64,000 nucleotides of DNA from Opitutus sp. (GTDB lineage Bacteria > Verrucomicrobiota > Verrucomicrobiia > Opitutales > Opitutaceae): NCBI GenBank assembly GCA_013821985.1, contig PNJQ01000001.1, positions 108,195 to 172,194 on the forward strand, written 5' to 3'. The notes beneath the pieces are model-generated. The model worked only from the letters and a program-made list of their open reading frames with translations, did no database searches and had not been told where the DNA came from. A program made the position numbers and the translations under genes. Of this stretch, positions 1 through 9,500 are shown piece after piece (position 1 is the stretch's first letter; each line of letters opens with the position of its first letter).

Positions 1-2353
1 TCCCGTCCGGATAGAGGAGCTTTGCACCGACCACGCCCACGCCGCCAATTGAAAGCCAGCCAGCCATGTCCTCCAGCCAGCCGGGCGCGAGCGCCTCGAC
101 GTCATTGTTGAGATGCAAGACGAGTGGCGTCCCGGCGCGAGCCGTGCCGAGATTCACGAGGCGCGAGTAGTTGAAACCTTCGCCGGTGGCCGGCGCGCGC
201 AATACTTCGACGCGGAGGTCGGCTCGTCCCGGCACGGCGGCAAGATATTCAAGCGCGGAGGGATCGTCTGAATCGTCATCGACGACGATGACCTTCACGT
301 GCTCGCGCGGCGTGGTGCGTGCGAGAGAGTCAAGGCACTTCGCGAGGAGTTCGGCGTGGTTCTTCGATGGGATGACGATCGTGACGGGGTTCGCAGCGAG
401 CAGGGCGGGGTCCCACCTCAATTGGTGAAGGCAGAGCGCGTAGTTTTTCGCAAATTCCGGGAGGATCGGCTCGGCACGGTGTTTTCTCCGCGTGAGGGCT
501 TCCGCAATGCCGTTGCGCGCCGCCGCAAAGAGGTAGCCCTTTTGGTCGCCGCGCGTCGCGGTGCTCTCCGCGTGCGCCCTCCAATGATAACCGATGAAGG
601 GCACGTGCACGACGTCGCGTTCGTCCAGCAATTCCCAGCAGCGCAGAAACAGATCGATGTCCTGCGCCCCGTTAAACTCCGGGCGGAGGCGACCGGCACG
701 CTCCACAATGCTGCGGCGAATGACGGTCAAGTGATGCGTGTAGTTGTGCGTGATCGCCATCTCGGGCGACCACGCGCCTTTGAACTGCGGATCGAAGCGG
801 CGGCCGGTGTCGTCAATTTTATCTTCGTCAGTGTAGAGATAGCCCGCGGTCGGATGGCGGGCGATCGTTTGGGCGACGTGGAACAACGCGTCGTGCGGCA
901 GCAGGTCGTCGTGGTCAAGCAGCGCGACGAATTCGCCGGTCGCGACTTCGAGAGCGGAATTGGTGGCGCGGGCAATATGGCCGTTGTCGGCCCGAAAGAC
1001 GGGCTTAATGCGACTTTCGGTCTTCGCGGCTTCTTCCAGGATGCGGCGGACGTGCGGTTGCGGCGAAGCATCGTCGGCGATGCAAAGTTCCCAGCGCGGA
1101 TAAATCTGCTGCAGGAGGCAGTCGAGCAACTCGCGGAGGTATTTTTCCGGCGTGTTGTAAGCGGGAACAACGACGCTGATGAGCGGGCCGCCGGTGCGGA
1201 GGAGGGCGTCGGCGTCATGTTGCAGCACGGTGCGCAGGCGCGGGGTGAGGCGATTGTGCCAGCACCAGCGGGTGTAAGGATCCTGATCGCGGCGACGAAC
1301 GGCAGCCGCAGAAATTTTCGGCACTTCGCCGCGGCTGAGTGTCTGGGCGAGATGCGCCTGCAAGCGTGCGATCTCGGCGCGCGATTCCCTCCAGGAGTCG
1401 AACTCGTAGCGGTCCAATACGGCACCGCGCAGGAAGGCTGCGACAACTTTGTAGAACAGCCACGGCTTGAACACCGGAATAGGGCCTGCATGTTCGTCGC
1501 GACGGACGAGATACATGCGGCGGGCGAACGCGAGTTCGCGCGTGCCGCTGTCGGTCTCGGCAAAGATTTTCAGGTTTACCGGGGAGGGGGTTTCCCCGCG
1601 AATGTCAACGAGGCCGTAGTAACCGGACTTGAGCGCGTTGGCGTGATCGGCGCGATGACGGGCGACATCGGGGCGATCTTTCGGAAAGACGAGGCGGTTC
1701 TCCGTGAGCACCCCCGTGGTGGCGCTGAGCTGCTTGATCTCCCTTCCAATGCCAAAGATCCAGCCGGTGATGCGAAATTTGTCGTAGCCTACGTTGATCC
1801 AATAGCCCGGATTCTCGATGAAGCCGAGGAAACGGTCGCCGATGGACACATCGCTGTTCGCGGTGAGGACGTCGTGCAGCACGGCGTCCGTCGCCCGACA
1901 CAAATCCCTCCACCCGGCGCGATGATGGTATCGATAAAGGTGCGCGAGGGTTTGGTAAACGACGGCCGCTCGGAGGATTTTCGGCGGTTTTGTCGCGGAG
2001 GCTGGCAGGGCCGAGGTGTCGAGGGCGGTCCGAAAAAACTCGTGCCAACCGGTGCCGTCGTGGAAATCGAGGGCGAGTTCGCGCGCGCCACGCCAGACCT
2101 GTGCGCGTTGGATGAAGCCGGTGCGCCGGGCCGCGATGCTTCCACCGAAGGCAGCCTGAGTATCCGGACGGTCCAGCCCGTAGATTCCCAAGAACGCCCT
2201 TCGATCGACGCGTGCGCGAATGTCGAGCACGCCGCCGGCGTGATCGCCGGCAAGAATCCAGCCCGTGACTTCAATGCCGGCAACCTCCGGCCGCCAGGTT
2301 CGGGGGCTGTCGATGTGAAAACGAAGTTGAGGACGTTCGGTAGCCAAGAACAA
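1..2353 (-). CDS. Multidomain family 2 glycosyltransferase, C-terminus cut by window edge
   Basis: This frame is open on the minus strand to base 1 and is not in the ORF track because it is incomplete. About 784 codons are visible. The N-terminal ~270 residues hold two copies of a small domain of the form GW...RPDV...GF that recurs in other glycosyltransferases here. A first GT-A domain starts near residue 388 (ISVVVPAYN) and carries the nucleotide-binding acidic motif LLDHDD after NGHIARATNSA. A second GT-A-like domain starts near residue 655 (VTIVIPSKNH, with HLNNDVE) and continues beyond the window. It is probably a cytoplasmic enzyme adding one or two sugars to the surface polysaccharide. 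A stop codon at 2357-2359 limits the start to TTG 2353 or TTG 2347, with no clear Shine-Dalgarno. The 694-aa plus-strand ORF over it is a shadow. The family call is firm; donor and acceptor are unknown. Confidence 0.88.
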   Translation of the reverse strand, partial: MFLATERPQLRFHIDSPRTWRPEVAGIEVTGWILAGDHAGGVLDIRARVDRRAFLGIYGLDRPDTQAAFGGSIAARRTGFIQRAQVWRGARELALDFHDGTGWHEFFRTALDTSALPASATKPPKILRAAVVYQTLAHLYRYHHRAGWRDLCRATDAVLHDVLTANSDVSIGDRFLGFIENPGYWINVGYDKFRITGWIFGIGREIKQLSATTGVLTENRLVFPKDRPDVARHRADHANALKSGYYGLVDIRGETPSPVNLKIFAETDSGTRELAFARRMYLVRRDEHAGPIPVFKPWLFYKVVAAFLRGAVLDRYEFDSWRESRAEIARLQAHLAQTLSRGEVPKISAAAVRRRDQDPYTRWCWHNRLTPRLRTVLQHDADALLRTGGPLISVVVPAYNTPEKYLRELLDCLLQQIYPRWELCIADDASPQPHVRRILEEAAKTESRIKPVFRADNGHIARATNSALEVATGEFVALLDHDDLLPHDALFHVAQTIARHPTAGYLYTDEDKIDDTGRRFDPQFKGAWSPEMAITHNYTHHLTVIRRSIVERAGRLRPEFNGAQDIDLFLRCWELLDERDVVHVPFIGYHWRAHAESTATRGDQKGYLFAAARNGIAEALTRRKHRAEPILPEFAKNYALCLHQLRWDPALLAANPVTIVIPSKNHAELLAKCLDSLARTTPREHVKVIVVDDDSDDPSALEYLAAVPGRADLRVEVLRAPATGEGFNYSRLVNLGTARAGTPLVLHLNNDVEALAPGWLEDMAGWLSIGGVGVVGAKLLYPDG

Positions 2354-2406
2354 GATTTAGCCCGAGGCCCCAAGGTTGAGTAAAGCTTGTTCCATTCGTC
2401 CGAACA

Positions 2407-2418
2407 GCGAACGTTCGC
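2407..2418. promoter_or_regulatory. 12-bp perfect palindrome in divergent intergenic region
   Basis: GCGAACGTTCGC is a perfect inverted repeat in the roughly 100-bp gap between the divergent glycosyltransferase genes at 2353 (minus) and 2456 (plus). Its location suits an operator, but a single short palindrome in GC-rich DNA can occur by chance. No convincing -35/-10 pair was recognised beside it. Confidence 0.3.
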
Positions 2419-2455
2419 GATTGGCAGAAGGCGTGCGGTGGCTTCAAGTCGGGTG

Positions 2456-4552
2456 ATGCGTATTCCTGCGGTCTTCGCCCAAGCCGGCCGCGTTGAAGCG
2501 GTCGCGGCGGTGCTCGTCTTCGTCGTGGCGGTGGCGTTTCACAGCTGGGGGGCGTCGGTCGGTTGGGAAAGCAAGAACTTGCCGGGAGTGGAGTATCGTC
2601 AGGCACAGACCGCACTTTCGGCCTACTTCATCGATCTCGAGGATAATTTTTCCCTCGCCTATCCCACGCCGGTCTTGGGGAAACCGTGGTCCATCCCGAT
2701 GGAATTCCCGCTCTATCAATGGACGGTGGTCGGAGCATCGCGGTTGACCGGAATGGAGCTGACCAGGGCCGGGCGCTTGGTTAGCGTGGCGTGCTTTTAC
2801 CTGACATTGCCGGGCATTTTTCTTTTGCTGCGCCGCTGGCAGGTGAAAACCGCTCACCGTTGGCTCGCGTTGGCCTTGGTGGCGAGCTGTCCGTTCTACG
2901 TCTTTTACGCCCGTGCTTTTTTGATCGAGACAATGGCGCTGATGTTTGCGGTGTGGTTCTGGGTCGCGTTCGAACGTGCGGTGATCGGACGCAGCGTTGG
3001 TTGGCTCGGTGTCGCCGTGGTGGCCGGGAGTGGTGCCGCCTTGGTGAAAGTGACGACGTTGCTGCTCTACCTGCTGCCGCTGGCGCTTTGGTCGTCGCGC
3101 CGGCTTTGGCTGGCTCGTGCCGGCCAGCGGTGGTGGAGCGAGGTGGCTTGGATGGGGGGCGCGGCGGTATTGCCGTTGCTGGCCGCGATTTGGTGGGTCG
3201 GCGAGGCGGACCGGATCAAGGCGCTGAATCCGGTGGCCGATTTTCTCGGCTCCCAACATATGCGGGATTTCAACTTCGGGACGAGCGAGCTGCGGTTTTC
3301 CCCGGAGATTTGGGCCATGAAATGGCGAATTGTGCGCGACGAGCTGACTTTTTTTCCGCTCGTATGGTTGATCGTGCCCGTTCTGTGGCTCGGACAATGG
3401 CGTCGTGCCGGTGCGGTGGGGCTCTGTCTCGTGGTCTTTACCGCAGCGTTGGTGGTCTTCCCGTTGCTGTATGCCTACCACGATTACTACTATGTGGCGA
3501 ATGCCGTGTTGGCGATGCTCGCTCTCGCGCTCGCTCTGATCGGTCTCGCTGAATCGCCGCGTTGGCGCTGGCTCGCCGTGCTTTTGGTCGTTGGGTGCGT
3601 GGCCGGGCAGATGGTTCGCTACCGTCAGCACTATTGGCCGATACAGCAGGGAATTTCCGCCGGGGGCAACGCCCTCACGAGTGCCCTCAGGAAACTGACG
3701 GCGGTCAACGATGTGATCGTCATTGTCGGCGAGGATTGGAATTCCATGACGCCCTACTTTGCCCAGCGCCGCGCGCTCATGCTGCGCGCGGATGTCGAGG
3801 ATGATCCCGCGCGCGTCGATATCGCCCTAACGCAATTGGCCGCGGAGCGAATCGGAGCTTGGTTGGTCACCGGCAAGAGCTGGCGCGAACGATCCATTCT
3901 TGGGGATCGGCTCGCTGCGCGCGGCTTATCCCCGCGACCGTTGCTTCAGTGGAACGAAACCGTGGTTTTCGTCCGACAGGAGCAGGAGTCCGAGATTATT
4001 CGCACGATGCTCCAAGACGAGCTGCCGGGACTTGCATGGGCGCCGGGCGCTGCGCCAGTCGCAAAGCCGTTGGCAGGCCGCTGGTCCGCCGTCGCGGGGC
4101 TGCCCCCGGCGCAGCGCATGCTCTTTGCATCGATGCAGCCTCAGCCGGTTCGTTTTTTCAGCAGTTTTGAGCCGGCCCGGCAGGTGATGGCGGGTGAGTA
4201 TTCTTTCAATGCGCATCCGGTGACCCGCTTCGTCTTCGCCGTGAGCGCCGGACGGAGGCACCTACGGACACAGGTTTGGTTCACTCCCGATGCCTACGCC
4301 CAGACATCGGCGGACCGCACCGACGGCGTCGAGTTGATCCTGCTTGCCCAATCAGCTGACGGCGGCCAGCGCGAACTCAGCCGGCAGTTCATCGATCCGG
4401 TCAACGAACCTGGCGATCGCGGCGCGCGGTCGGTCCATTTCATTTTTGAAATCGCTGAAGACGCTGAGATTGAACTTGTCGTCGGCCCCGGCCCGCAGGG
4501 TCGCGACACACGCGACTGGATTTGGTTGCGAGGACCGCTGACCATCGACTGA
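2456..4552 (+). CDS. GT-C type membrane glycosyltransferase (ArnT/PMT-like) with C-terminal extracytoplasmic domain
   Basis: This 698-aa integral membrane protein has about ten hydrophobic segments in its first ~430 residues. A polar segment after the first helix contains the acidic/YRQAQTA stretch, which occupies the place of the catalytic acidic loop in GT-C enzymes. The C-terminal ~250 residues are soluble and probably extracytoplasmic. Such enzymes transfer sugar from a polyprenyl-phosphate donor on the periplasmic side. The ORF track starts at TTG 2387; ATG 2456 is preferred because it places a short basic leader directly before the first helix. It is the only convincing plus-strand gene in the polysaccharide part of the window. 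It aligns along much of its length with the next, convergent gene (shared QTALS, PW-S-PMEFP-YQW and GRLVS blocks). The GT-C class is well supported; sugar specificity is unknown. Confidence 0.85.
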   Translation: MRIPAVFAQAGRVEAVAAVLVFVVAVAFHSWGASVGWESKNLPGVEYRQAQTALSAYFIDLEDNFSLAYPTPVLGKPWSIPMEFPLYQWTVVGASRLTGMELTRAGRLVSVACFYLTLPGIFLLLRRWQVKTAHRWLALALVASCPFYVFYARAFLIETMALMFAVWFWVAFERAVIGRSVGWLGVAVVAGSGAALVKVTTLLLYLLPLALWSSRRLWLARAGQRWWSEVAWMGGAAVLPLLAAIWWVGEADRIKALNPVADFLGSQHMRDFNFGTSELRFSPEIWAMKWRIVRDELTFFPLVWLIVPVLWLGQWRRAGAVGLCLVVFTAALVVFPLLYAYHDYYYVANAVLAMLALALALIGLAESPRWRWLAVLLVVGCVAGQMVRYRQHYWPIQQGISAGGNALTSALRKLTAVNDVIVIVGEDWNSMTPYFAQRRALMLRADVEDDPARVDIALTQLAAERIGAWLVTGKSWRERSILGDRLAARGLSPRPLLQWNETVVFVRQEQESEIIRTMLQDELPGLAWAPGAAPVAKPLAGRWSAVAGLPPAQRMLFASMQPQPVRFFSSFEPARQVMAGEYSFNAHPVTRFVFAVSAGRRHLRTQVWFTPDAYAQTSADRTDGVELILLAQSADGGQRELSRQFIDPVNEPGDRGARSVHFIFEIAEDAEIELVVGPGPQGRDTRDWIWLRGPLTID

Positions 4553-4560
4553 GGCGGGCG

Positions 4561-4573
4561 GACGCCCAGCGTC
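4561..4573. terminator. Possible short hairpin between convergent genes
   Basis: GACGC-CCA-GCGTC forms a 5-bp stem with a 3-nt loop in the 21-bp gap between two tail-to-tail genes. There is no U-tract on either side, so intrinsic termination is doubtful. It is listed because it is the only candidate transcript end here. Confidence 0.25.
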
Positions 4574-6670
4574 TCAGCGAATCTCGATTTTGCCCCAGTA
4601 AGACTGATCGTAGGTGGCATTGCCTTCGCGGCCGGGGTCGATCGAGAACACGAGGTCGCCTGCAAACGGTTCGCCGTTGTCGAATTCGATTTGTTGCGGG
4701 CCGCGGTCCGCTTTGATGAAACTCGGGTTTAGTGTGCGGCGCAGCAGGGGCCGCCGGATGCCGTCGGGCTGTTGCAGGAAAACCTGCACGATCACGCCAT
4801 CGGAGCCTTCCGGCGGAGGCTTTCCGTAGGAGATAGGCGTCAGGCCGACGACCGCGATGAAGCGCGTCGCGGCGGGGGGCGGGCGGAAAAAAATCTCCGA
4901 TGGGGCGTGGGCTCCCAGGGCCTTCTCGCCGGACACATCGATCACGCCGACGCTGTAGCGACTGCGTGCGCGCAACGGCGCGGGTGAACACATCGACAAA
5001 TCCATGCCCGCAAGATCCTGTTCCTTGGCATTTGGAATGGTCGGAGCAGCGGCGACCCCGAACGAGATGCGCGTGCGCGCTTGATTCGTCAGTCGGGCGT
5101 TCGCCTTCAGGCTGGCCCCGGCCACGGCACGCGCTGGCAGATACAGGTCGGCGTCATCGCTCGATGCGATCGGCTGGGGTGCGAGCCCCAGCCGGCTGAT
5201 GCGGGCACGCACGAGATTGCGGTTCTTGCGTGCATCACCGACCAGAACCATCCCGGCGATCTGTTCCGAAGGAATGCGACCTAGCACCTCCTCAAACATC
5301 CCGAGTTCATCGTCGCGGTCATGCGGAATCATGAAGGCACGGCGCTCCGAATAATACGCGATCAGCGGATCCCAATCGATGCCAGAGATGATGAGCACTC
5401 CGTCCGGAGGGGTGATCTGGCGGATGGCAGACGCGAGTTCCGGAGCCGCGGGCGCTTCCTTCCAGTAGTGATAATGCAGACCTCGATCGAACGCGTTGTA
5501 TTGAAAGACCATCGCTGCCCCCAACACCGTCCAACGCGCGGTGCGGGTCAGGCGTGGATTGTCCCAGGCTGACGCGATGAGCAGTCCGCCCGCGCCAACC
5601 AGCAACAGTGCGTTCGCGGTGTAATAATAGTCGTGGACGTGATAAAGATTGGCGAACACGAGCGGGCCCGCGAAGAAGCTTAAGCCGCCGAGCAACGCGA
5701 GGCGACGCGCCAGCGGTGTGGCGAACGCGGCGAGGCAAAGCGCAACGGCCAGCGCGCCCTCACTGAGAACGTTGCGCGTGACGTTGTCCTGAATTGTTTT
5801 CCAGAAATTCGCTTCCATCCGCAGCGCAGCAGTCCCGAAGTTCCACTGACGCAGCTCCGTCGAAGTGAGAAAAGTCGTAAACGGATTCTGGAGCTTGATG
5901 GCGTCGCTGTGCGCGGTCCACCAAAGGGCGGCGGCGAGACCCAATCCCATCGGCACCGCCGCAACTGCCAGGCGACGGCGTGCAGCAACAAGTGCAGCAG
6001 GCAGCGGCAATCCGGCCCGCGCGGCCCGCCACGCAGCCACCACGGCGATCACCGCGGCGGGGACGCAATAGACCGCGAAGGTCGTTACTTTCGTGAGGCC
6101 GGCCAACACGGCACAGGCGGCGGCGCCGGAAAGGGCACGCCAGTTTTCCGGTTCCAATCCGCGGCAGAAGAGGCAGAGAAACCAAACCGAAAAGCAAAGC
6201 GCCGTTGTCTCGATCATCATCGCGCGCGTGTAGAAGAGGTAAATCGGCGAGGAGAGAACAAAGGCCAGTGCCAACAGCCGGCGTGAGGGCGACAGGCCGG
6301 CACGACCGAGCAGATCATACGCGGCCGGAAGCATCGCCCAAAAGAACAGGAGGCTGACAAGCCTTCCCGTCTGTTCAAGGTGCAGGCCCGTGAGATTCGA
6401 GAGCGCGGCGACGATCCATTGGTAAGTGGGAAACTCCATCGGCACCGACCACGGCGGTCCGAATAGTGGGGTCAGGTAATCCATCCGAAATCCGCTTTGC
6501 TTGATCCAATAGACGCTGAGCGCCGTCTGGACCTGCCGCGATTCGTAGCGATCGAGGATCGAGGCGTTCCACCGCTGCGTAACGGTGAACAGCACCCCGA
6601 CGAGAATTAAAACAAACAGCGCGATCAGAACTCGCGGGCTGGGCTGGCGGATTTGCACGGGTTCACTCAT
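4574..6670 (-). CDS. GT-C type membrane glycosyltransferase, paralogue of the convergent neighbour
   Basis: This 698-aa integral membrane protein has about ten hydrophobic segments followed by a ~280-residue soluble C-terminal region, probably an extracytoplasmic beta domain. The conserved blocks RQVQTALS, PPWSVPMEFPTYQW and TGRLVSLL match the plus-strand gene 2456-4552, so the two are diverged copies of equal length. It probably transfers a sugar from a polyprenyl-phosphate carrier. Its ATG overlaps the stop of the upstream epimerase gene by 4 bp (ATGA), which fixes the start and suggests translational coupling. It is the last gene of the leftward transcript at this point. Class is confident, substrate unknown. 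Confidence 0.85.
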   Translation of the reverse strand: MSEPVQIRQPSPRVLIALFVLILVGVLFTVTQRWNASILDRYESRQVQTALSVYWIKQSGFRMDYLTPLFGPPWSVPMEFPTYQWIVAALSNLTGLHLEQTGRLVSLLFFWAMLPAAYDLLGRAGLSPSRRLLALAFVLSSPIYLFYTRAMMIETTALCFSVWFLCLFCRGLEPENWRALSGAAACAVLAGLTKVTTFAVYCVPAAVIAVVAAWRAARAGLPLPAALVAARRRLAVAAVPMGLGLAAALWWTAHSDAIKLQNPFTTFLTSTELRQWNFGTAALRMEANFWKTIQDNVTRNVLSEGALAVALCLAAFATPLARRLALLGGLSFFAGPLVFANLYHVHDYYYTANALLLVGAGGLLIASAWDNPRLTRTARWTVLGAAMVFQYNAFDRGLHYHYWKEAPAAPELASAIRQITPPDGVLIISGIDWDPLIAYYSERRAFMIPHDRDDELGMFEEVLGRIPSEQIAGMVLVGDARKNRNLVRARISRLGLAPQPIASSDDADLYLPARAVAGASLKANARLTNQARTRISFGVAAAPTIPNAKEQDLAGMDLSMCSPAPLRARSRYSVGVIDVSGEKALGAHAPSEIFFRPPPAATRFIAVVGLTPISYGKPPPEGSDGVIVQVFLQQPDGIRRPLLRRTLNPSFIKADRGPQQIEFDNGEPFAGDLVFSIDPGREGNATYDQSYWGKIEIR

Positions 6671-7578
6671 GGGCTCATGCTGGGTGCGTAGCGGGCGGCG
6701 GCTCGACGGATGCCGTCAGACAACAATACTTGCGGACGCCAACCGGTGGCCGCGATTAAGCGGGAATTGTCCAGACGTGAATCCTGGACATCCCAACTCG
6801 GCGCCGGTGAATGACTCAAGTCGATGCGCTTGCCGGTGGCGGTTTGGACCAGTTCGATGACTTCGTTTACGGTGTGCGATTCTCCCGCCGCGAGATTGTA
6901 GGTCCCGGTAACGCGGCGCGAGACCACGACCTCGAGGGCGGAAAGGAAATCTTCGTAATAGAGGAAATCCTTCCGGGCCGAGCCGTCGCCCCAAATCGTC
7001 AGGGACTGGCCTTCCACGGCGCAACGCAACGCGTGCGCGATCAACCCCTGCGGACGATTTTTCGCGACCGGGTAGCCATAGGGATTCGAAATGCGCAGGA
7101 TGGTGTATGGCAGCCCTTCGCGGTCAGCGCAGGCGACGATCATTTTTTCTGCCGCCAATTTGGCCTGCCCGTAGCGCCCGACAGGTGAACAAGGATCGTC
7201 CTCCCGATTGGGGCGCGCCGGGGCGTCACCATAAACGGCTCCTCCGGTCGAAAAAAATACCAGATGTGGGCGGGGTGAGACAGCGATCCGCGCGATGGAA
7301 TCGAGCAGGCCGGCCAGCAGGGGCAGGTCATAGCGCGCTTCGCTGCCCGGATGCGCTTCGGACGAAGCTGGAAGGGTGCTCCACGCGAGGTGCAGCACGG
7401 TCGTGCAATCGGCGACAGCGGAGGACTGCAGGAGTTCCAGATGGGAGCGAAAGCCGGGCGAAGCCGTGCGCGAAAACATTGCGAGCTCGTGGGCCGGCGC
7501 GCGAAAATGCTCGGCGATGAGCGAAGCCAGACGGCCTCGCCCGCCGGTCACGAATACGCGTTGCGGCTGGACGCTCAT
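6667..7578 (-). CDS. NAD-dependent epimerase/dehydratase family (extended SDR) protein
   Basis: This 303-aa protein begins with a nucleotide-binding glycine motif (VFVTGGRGRLAS) and has the SDR catalytic set: Ser in FFSTGGAVYG and Tyr/Lys in YGQAKLAAEK. NPYG and the late region FLYYEDF are typical of UDP- or GDP-sugar 4-epimerases and dehydratases. It would act on a nucleotide sugar in the cytoplasm for the surrounding glycosyltransferases. The ORF track start at 7638 is too early; ATG 7578 overlaps the stop of the upstream GT4 gene (ATGA). The downstream GT-C gene also starts inside its stop. The exact reaction (4-epimerase, reductase or dehydratase) cannot be fixed from sequence alone. Confidence 0.83.
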   Translation of the reverse strand: MSVQPQRVFVTGGRGRLASLIAEHFRAPAHELAMFSRTASPGFRSHLELLQSSAVADCTTVLHLAWSTLPASSEAHPGSEARYDLPLLAGLLDSIARIAVSPRPHLVFFSTGGAVYGDAPARPNREDDPCSPVGRYGQAKLAAEKMIVACADREGLPYTILRISNPYGYPVAKNRPQGLIAHALRCAVEGQSLTIWGDGSARKDFLYYEDFLSALEVVVSRRVTGTYNLAAGESHTVNEVIELVQTATGKRIDLSHSPAPSWDVQDSRLDNSRLIAATGWRPQVLLSDGIRRAAARYAPSMSP

Positions 7579-9500
7579 GCCGCGGACGCTGGCAGGGACT
7601 GGTAGAATTTGGCAAGCGCCTCTGCGCTGCGCGCCCAACTAAAATTCGCCGCGGCAAAGCGCACGGCGCCTTCGGCCAGCCGCGCAGCCAACGCGGGCTG
7701 CGCGCGCAGCTCCCGCACCGCGCGGGCGATGCCCGCGGCGTCGGCCTGTTCGAGCACGTAGGCGTCGACGCCGTGCCGGATTTTTTCACCGAGGTTGGTG
7801 CGGGGGAGCACCACCGGCCTTCCGATCGAAAAAAATTCCGGCAGCTTCGATGGGAATCGATAGTCATTGAAGGCGTCCCGTCCGCCGGGCTGCACGAAGA
7901 TGTCCGCGAGGGCCATGAGCGGCGGCAGGTGGCGGTGATGCAGGATTTGGCCCAGTTCGAGAACGTGCTCGTGCGCGCGGGACGCGTGCGCACCGAGGAA
8001 ATCCACAGTGTCGAGTCCGGTGCGGATCAGCGTGACCGGCACGCCGTCCTCGTTGAGGCGGGTCACGGCAGCGTAAAGCTCACGAACCTCGGCGGCGTTG
8101 GCGGCGTGCACGTTGCCGTGATAAAAGATCACCGTGGTGTGAGATGGGATTCCGAGCGCGCGACGAAATTCCTCGGGCAGCGCCCGAGGAAAGAAGTAGC
8201 GGTCGTCCGCCGCGGGCCAGAGCGTGTGGCAACGCGCCGCGACGGGGGTGAATTCGCGAAGGCGCGGGGTGATCAATGTTACGCCGTCCGCGGAGGCGAG
8301 AAAGTCGCGGCTGCGGTGCGGATGTGACAGCTCGGCGGGCACGAGCGCATCGAGTTCCACGTCGCTCAGAGCGTTGAGTTGATCGAAGTTTTGGCCGAGA
8401 GAAAGTGCGAGAATTTCGCGCTCGTTATCCTCCAGATGGATGACGACGCGACAAGCGTGCGTCCGCCGAATTTCCTCGGTGGCACGGCGCACGGACTCGC
8501 GGGTGGTCCAGGCGTGGACGATGTCGGCCCCGCGAGCGTCGGCGAAGCGGTAGCTGGGGGCCTCTGCGTGGCTCAGCGCGGCGAAGCGCGGCGCGGCGTG
8601 ATGGGCGATGGTCGCGACATCGTGTGTGACGGCGATCGCGCAGCGGTGCCCGCGGGCGGAGAGCTCATTGGCCAGGCCCGCGGCGTGCAGGGCATTGTTG
8701 GCCGCAAAACTCCCTGGCAGCACGAAGAGAACGTTCAGCGCGTGCGCGGCGGGCGTAGGGAGACGGCGAGGCGTGAGCGCCGCGTGGCCCGGCAGGCCAG
8801 TGCGTGGAACGGTGAGGTCGAGGTCAGCCGTGTGGTTCTCGTCGGTCGCGATGCTGAACGTGACGTTGGTCCGTGCGACGTGCAGGCTTCCATCGGCGAG
8901 TTGAGCCCGCACACGCACCGGGCCGTGTCCGGCCACGAGAAAGTCTGCACTGCGAAAGCCCGCGTTGGCCGCATGCGGCACCGCGGGGAAGGCCGCGGGC
9001 ACATCGCGGCGCGGTAAGCCGAGCTGACAATCGATTTCGCGGTGTCCGTAGCGCAGCGTGAGTTTTTCCACCGTCTGCAATCGATCGAGAGCCCAGCCGC
9101 CGACTTTCACCCGGTCACGCAGGGTGCCGGCGCTGATCGGTTCGTCGAGCACCGCCGTGAAGGGCGCGGCATCGGCGGCTAGGGACAGCAGCTTGAAAGT
9201 TTCCCAGTGTCCGGCCGCGATTTCTGCCTCGAATCGGACGAGATGCACGCCGCTCGGCCATTCTATCGCTTGGGAGAAGCCGCTGATCCGCGCGGCCGGC
9301 TCGGCCGGAAACAGATCGCCGACATCATCCCGTGGGTGCCGTGCCGTGATGAGCCAGGTGTGGCGGCCGATCGCGACGCGGAGCGGAGGCAGCTCAGGAC
9401 TGCCGCGTCGGAAGCACCACCCGGTGACGGTGGCGCGGCCGTCGGGGGCCCGCAACGGGCGGGGGGATTCTACTTCACCAACCAGTGCCGCCGCCTTCAT
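7575..9500 (-). CDS. Family 4 glycosyltransferase with two N-terminal accessory domains
   Basis: This is a 641-aa protein. Residues ~5-110 and ~115-225 are two diverged copies of the GW...RxDV...GF domain also found in the GT2 genes at 1-2353 and 21304-22584. A GT-B fold of family 4 follows from about residue 260. The donor-binding part contains the loop FYHGNVHAANAAE and the late motif PSKLPEFFSIGRPVV, which corresponds to the conserved E-containing donor site of GT4 enzymes. It should be a cytoplasmic retaining transferase. The ORF track starts at 9539; ATG 9500 is preferred because it forms an ATGA overlap with the upstream coiled-coil gene. The two stacked accessory domains are unusual for GT4 and may position the acceptor chain or partner proteins (inference). 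Confidence 0.87.
   Translation of the reverse strand: MKAAALVGEVESPRPLRAPDGRATVTGWCFRRGSPELPPLRVAIGRHTWLITARHPRDDVGDLFPAEPAARISGFSQAIEWPSGVHLVRFEAEIAAGHWETFKLLSLAADAAPFTAVLDEPISAGTLRDRVKVGGWALDRLQTVEKLTLRYGHREIDCQLGLPRRDVPAAFPAVPHAANAGFRSADFLVAGHGPVRVRAQLADGSLHVARTNVTFSIATDENHTADLDLTVPRTGLPGHAALTPRRLPTPAAHALNVLFVLPGSFAANNALHAAGLANELSARGHRCAIAVTHDVATIAHHAAPRFAALSHAEAPSYRFADARGADIVHAWTTRESVRRATEEIRRTHACRVVIHLEDNEREILALSLGQNFDQLNALSDVELDALVPAELSHPHRSRDFLASADGVTLITPRLREFTPVAARCHTLWPAADDRYFFPRALPEEFRRALGIPSHTTVIFYHGNVHAANAAEVRELYAAVTRLNEDGVPVTLIRTGLDTVDFLGAHASRAHEHVLELGQILHHRHLPPLMALADIFVQPGGRDAFNDYRFPSKLPEFFSIGRPVVLPRTNLGEKIRHGVDAYVLEQADAAGIARAVRELRAQPALAARLAEGAVRFAAANFSWARSAEALAKFYQSLPASAA

Noticed and set aside
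299-2383. 694-aa plus-strand ORF at the left end
   Set aside because: It is a shadow of the minus-strand GT2, which shows strong catalytic motifs (LLDHDD, NGHIARATNSA). The plus-strand translation has no recognisable domain.
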